Assembly: GCA_013115135.1 (NCBI GenBank)
Contig: JABANP010000236.1
Location: 1-64,000, forward strand
DNA from: Perkinsus olseni
Lineage: Eukaryota; Perkinsozoa; Perkinsida; Perkinsidae
Direction: 5' to 3'
Length of the DNA stretch: 64,000 bases
The translations under genes were made by a program, and so were the position numbers. Below, piece after piece: positions 61,401 through 64,000 of this stretch. The first letter of the stretch is position 1, and the number at the start of each line of letters is the position of its first letter. The notes beneath the pieces were generated by a model, which worked only from the letters and a program-made list of their open reading frames with translations, had not been told where the DNA came from and made no database searches.

Positions 61401-64000
61401 TTCCCAGTCATCGTCACTCCACGTTCCGGAGCATCCCTCGTGGTGCGCACCAAAATAGGGAGGCCAGTCAGATTCGTGAGCTTAGGGCCCCTGCGCCCAG
61501 CCATGCCTACATCCAAAGAGCTAAGAGACCCCTTGATGTCGACCAAAGACGGGCGTGGCTGCGCAGAGGCGAGGTCGGGAGACGCGAAGGAATCAGGACT
61601 TGGAGGCGGCGAGGGTAGACTAGGCAAGCTCAGATACCGTCCACGTGACAATGGCCCTGGGAGGCCTGGAAGATGATGCGAGTATCCATCCTCCTGCATA
61701 GCCCGCCAGAGCGACGGGATGGTCTGCTGCGAGGGTAGCACCCTCCTAGAGCCGTAGAAGCTCCTGCCAGGGCCGACTTCACTTCCGGCCGTTGATCTCA
61801 CGAAGTCGAATTTGGACTCAGCTTGCAACTGAGCGTTGGACGTAGTCGCCTCCCGAGCGACAGCAGGATCGTCGCTCTCTGTACGCGTCGTCACAACCAA
61901 GTTTTGTTCTTTGTAGAGCATCATCTTCTGCCAAATGCTTGCTGACGACCAGTCGATAGACAATGGAGTTTCATATCCAACCGATGGCTCCAAAGCAGAT
62001 ACCAATGGCTCGACTTCACTTGCCTCAGTCGGACTAACTGGCAGAGCATCGCCCATCCACAACGCGGCAGTGGACGTGAACCGGTCCACCAATACCTTCC
62101 CGGCAGAAAACTCGTGAGCTCTGTGGTACGCTCGTTCTTGGTTCGGGCATCCGATTCGCGGGACTCTCGTGCACAGGAGCCGCGAAAGTGACTTTGACAG
62201 ATCGAGGTTCGAGTGCTGGTGAAGCGACCCGCTTGGGTGAGGCATTCTGTGCAGAGTCAAGTACCCACTCTCTATGATAAGTTTCGTCGATCGTCGACGA
62301 GAACTCCTGGAGACGATTCACCAGACTGTGATAGAACGCCAAGGCTGATTCCAAGCAACACTCGGTTATCAAGATATTCACCCAAGTGGAGTTCAGTGTC
62401 AAACGCCACAGGTCGTCGCTGAGGCCACCTTTATCAGAGCCGAGCACCATACGGAGCTGCACAGGCTCGACGCAAGGCTCATACCCACTGAGCGGTCGGT
62501 TAAATACGTCGACCCCCAGGGACAAATCTAGGAGCCACTCTTGCAGCGCAGCCGAGCTCAGATCTGACGTGAAGGTGATATCGACTTCGGAAGATGCTGT
62601 AACGTTGATGTCCTCAATAGTGACCATCGCGAACTTAACCGTGGCTTTCGGACGACTGCCCCGGAAAACGGTCGCTGTTCCGGCGTCCACGATTTCCACC
62701 TGTAGAGTAGCCACTTTGAAGGCGAATCTGGTGGACAATACTTCCCTCGGAGAAGTGGCAACATCGGATGACTCGCTCGGAGGGTATGAGCTCGGTTGAG
62801 TTTCTCCTTCGACGCCATTCGGCTGCTCCTGGGCGGCGGACAAACCAATATCGAGGGATAGTTTATGGCAGTCTGCATCCACACAAGAATACAGACTCAC
62901 GCAGATCTCAGCGATTGCGCCAATAATGACAATATCCGAAGTGGCGAGCACGATCTTGACGGGATCGACTTCCACATTCGTCTTGAATGTACGGCCCTTT
63001 TCCTTGCTCTTGAACAACGACCGAGCGTGAAACGGCTCCACGATTTTGTGCGAGGTTGATCCGCGAAGTCTCCAGCTCTCTGTGCTTGTACACTTTGATG
63101 TCCCAAGGGAGATCGTGCTCTGGCTGAGCGTTACAGTGATGATAACGTCTTTATACCATCCGAGAGGCTGCGGCTCGCCAGACGACCACACAGCGCTGTA
63201 GGCCAAGTGGAAGTCAGCGACCAAGATCGGAGGCGTGTCGCCGCCCCAGGACTTCCATTCTAGGGGTGAGCTGCCCGAGTGATCTTCTAAGGGGACCCAG
63301 ATGGAACACTTCGTGCAGGCCAGACTCGCCGACCATCTAATCCAGCTCTCGATTCCGGCAGAGCTACATATCGCTGCCGTATCGAGGTATCCGACAAGAC
63401 GATACCACTCCGCTGTCAAGTTATTCACCAGAGTGATGATAAGCGAAAGTCTCGTCGCAAGCTTGCAAACGTCGTACAAGAGTGGCCAATCGATCCAAAA
63501 CACAATAGGCCCAATTCCCTCCATCGCAACGTCGCACTCTCTCGGTGAACCCCCGGAGACGCGGATGACGCAGCTCTTTCCCTCAGAGTCCTCAAGCCTG
63601 CAGCGAATGTGGCGTTGCAATTCATCCACAGTAGCACCCCTGAGCTCATCCACAAGTCCGAGCTCGGCATTTGCTGCGGATGATTGTCCGATGCTGAGCA
63701 CTCTCCGGTGCGACTCATCCCCCCTGTCTGAGGTAACCCCGCTAGGAGCACCGATCTCCCACAGTTGAGAAAAGCTGCCATCGGCATTGCTCATCAGAGT
63801 CATTTTTTGACCGTTCGAAGTCACAGATAGGGGTGCTGATGGCAGCGCTATGGTCACCCCCGGGCAGTTGAAAGTGGCCCATAAAGAAAAATGGGCATGC
63901 GCGGAGTATGCGCAGTCCAAACCCGCGTCAGCTCTAATCCCTTCCGTCGTGGGGGTGCATCTCGTTGTCACTGGGTGGGAGGAACCGCCACTTCAAACTC
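52490..64000 (-). CDS. VPS13: VPS13-type bridge-like lipid-transfer protein, C-terminal part (5' beyond window)
   Basis: VPS13 proteins carry lipids between membranes at contact sites. Long exons 63971-62034 and 62260-59684 overlap around an intron and encode the middle: repeating beta-groove sequence, LQIRNRLCRSVSLRLIPPG, and VTLYSAYWVLNRLEFPIYLW, like the start of the SHR-binding domain. Later exons give LHNMYAESIWFRQVG (about 58950), LEGVGISLIDSAPEELLYVR (about 56600-56670, a VPS13 hallmark), RCLNVTLQPLVINVDQKSFV (about 55710-55790), and the C-terminal Gly/Ala-rich helical part GVKSIGAGVIGGLFDSLSRM (about 53850-53950). The gene ends at TGA 52490-52492. Many introns of about 40-100 nt split the 3' half and I did not place all. 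The N-terminal chorein domain would be outside the window. Confidence 0.82.

Noticed and set aside
62034..63971. Two separate large genes at 59.7-62.3 and 62.0-64.0 kb
   Set aside because: The frames overlap on the same strand and the protein features belong to one VPS13-type protein, so an intron in the overlap is the simpler reading.

Overview
This is nuclear DNA of a protist whose genes have many very short GT-AG introns (about 35-70 nt). The closest match I recognise is a perkinsid alveolate (Perkinsus-like). The evidence is the tiny introns, a tandem family of secreted subtilisin-like proteases, tRNA genes with A/B boxes and one tRNA intron, and a mix of LTR, LINE and hAT transposons. 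The species is inference. Because of the introns, most genes show as chains of short exons, so many boundaries are approximate.

Layout: 0.6-2.8 kb, a Cys-rich/Thr-rich/EGF-like single-pass surface protein (+). 3.2-5.6 kb, a coiled-coil gene (-). 5.7-12.04 kb, a complete young BEL/Pao LTR retrotransposon (-) with 191-bp LTRs, a gag/pol -1 frameshift site and a Tudor-like integrase tail. 12-19 kb, diverged duplications, a two-exon unknown gene and an RRM gene whose 3' part is copied at 22.9-23.8 kb. 19-24 kb, hairpin-rich DNA, a small unknown gene and a small secreted protein. 24-29.2 kb, tRNA-Tyr, tRNA-Lys and a tandem array of tRNA-Gln-type genes, one unit interrupted by a LINE fragment. 29.7-37 kb, an unknown gene, a WD40 protein, a cold-shock-domain protein with a mitochondrial-type leader and a 2OG-Fe(II) oxygenase with a one-base frameshift. 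38.5-46.2 kb, three tandem subtilases, the third split by a 2,875-bp hAT transposon. 46.8-52.4 kb, a segmental duplication flanking a GNAT acetyltransferase. 52.5 kb to the window end, the 3' part of a very large VPS13-type lipid-transfer protein (-).

The most striking signal crosses all these regions. About two dozen short sites are built from two overlapping palindromes, each centred on one base. Nearly all obey one rule: x1-x7, then the reverse complement of x1-x8, then x2-x8, for an 8-bp word x. Five paralogue comparisons show the site present in one copy and absent in the other, each time by exactly 14 nt. Long hairpins (31- and 33-bp arms) obey the same rule with a longer middle. This is what is expected if a hAT-type transposon with 8-bp target duplications excises through flanking hairpins with a one-base offset and the ends are joined with the palindromic bases kept. 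An intact-ended hAT copy with an 8-bp duplication lies in the same window.
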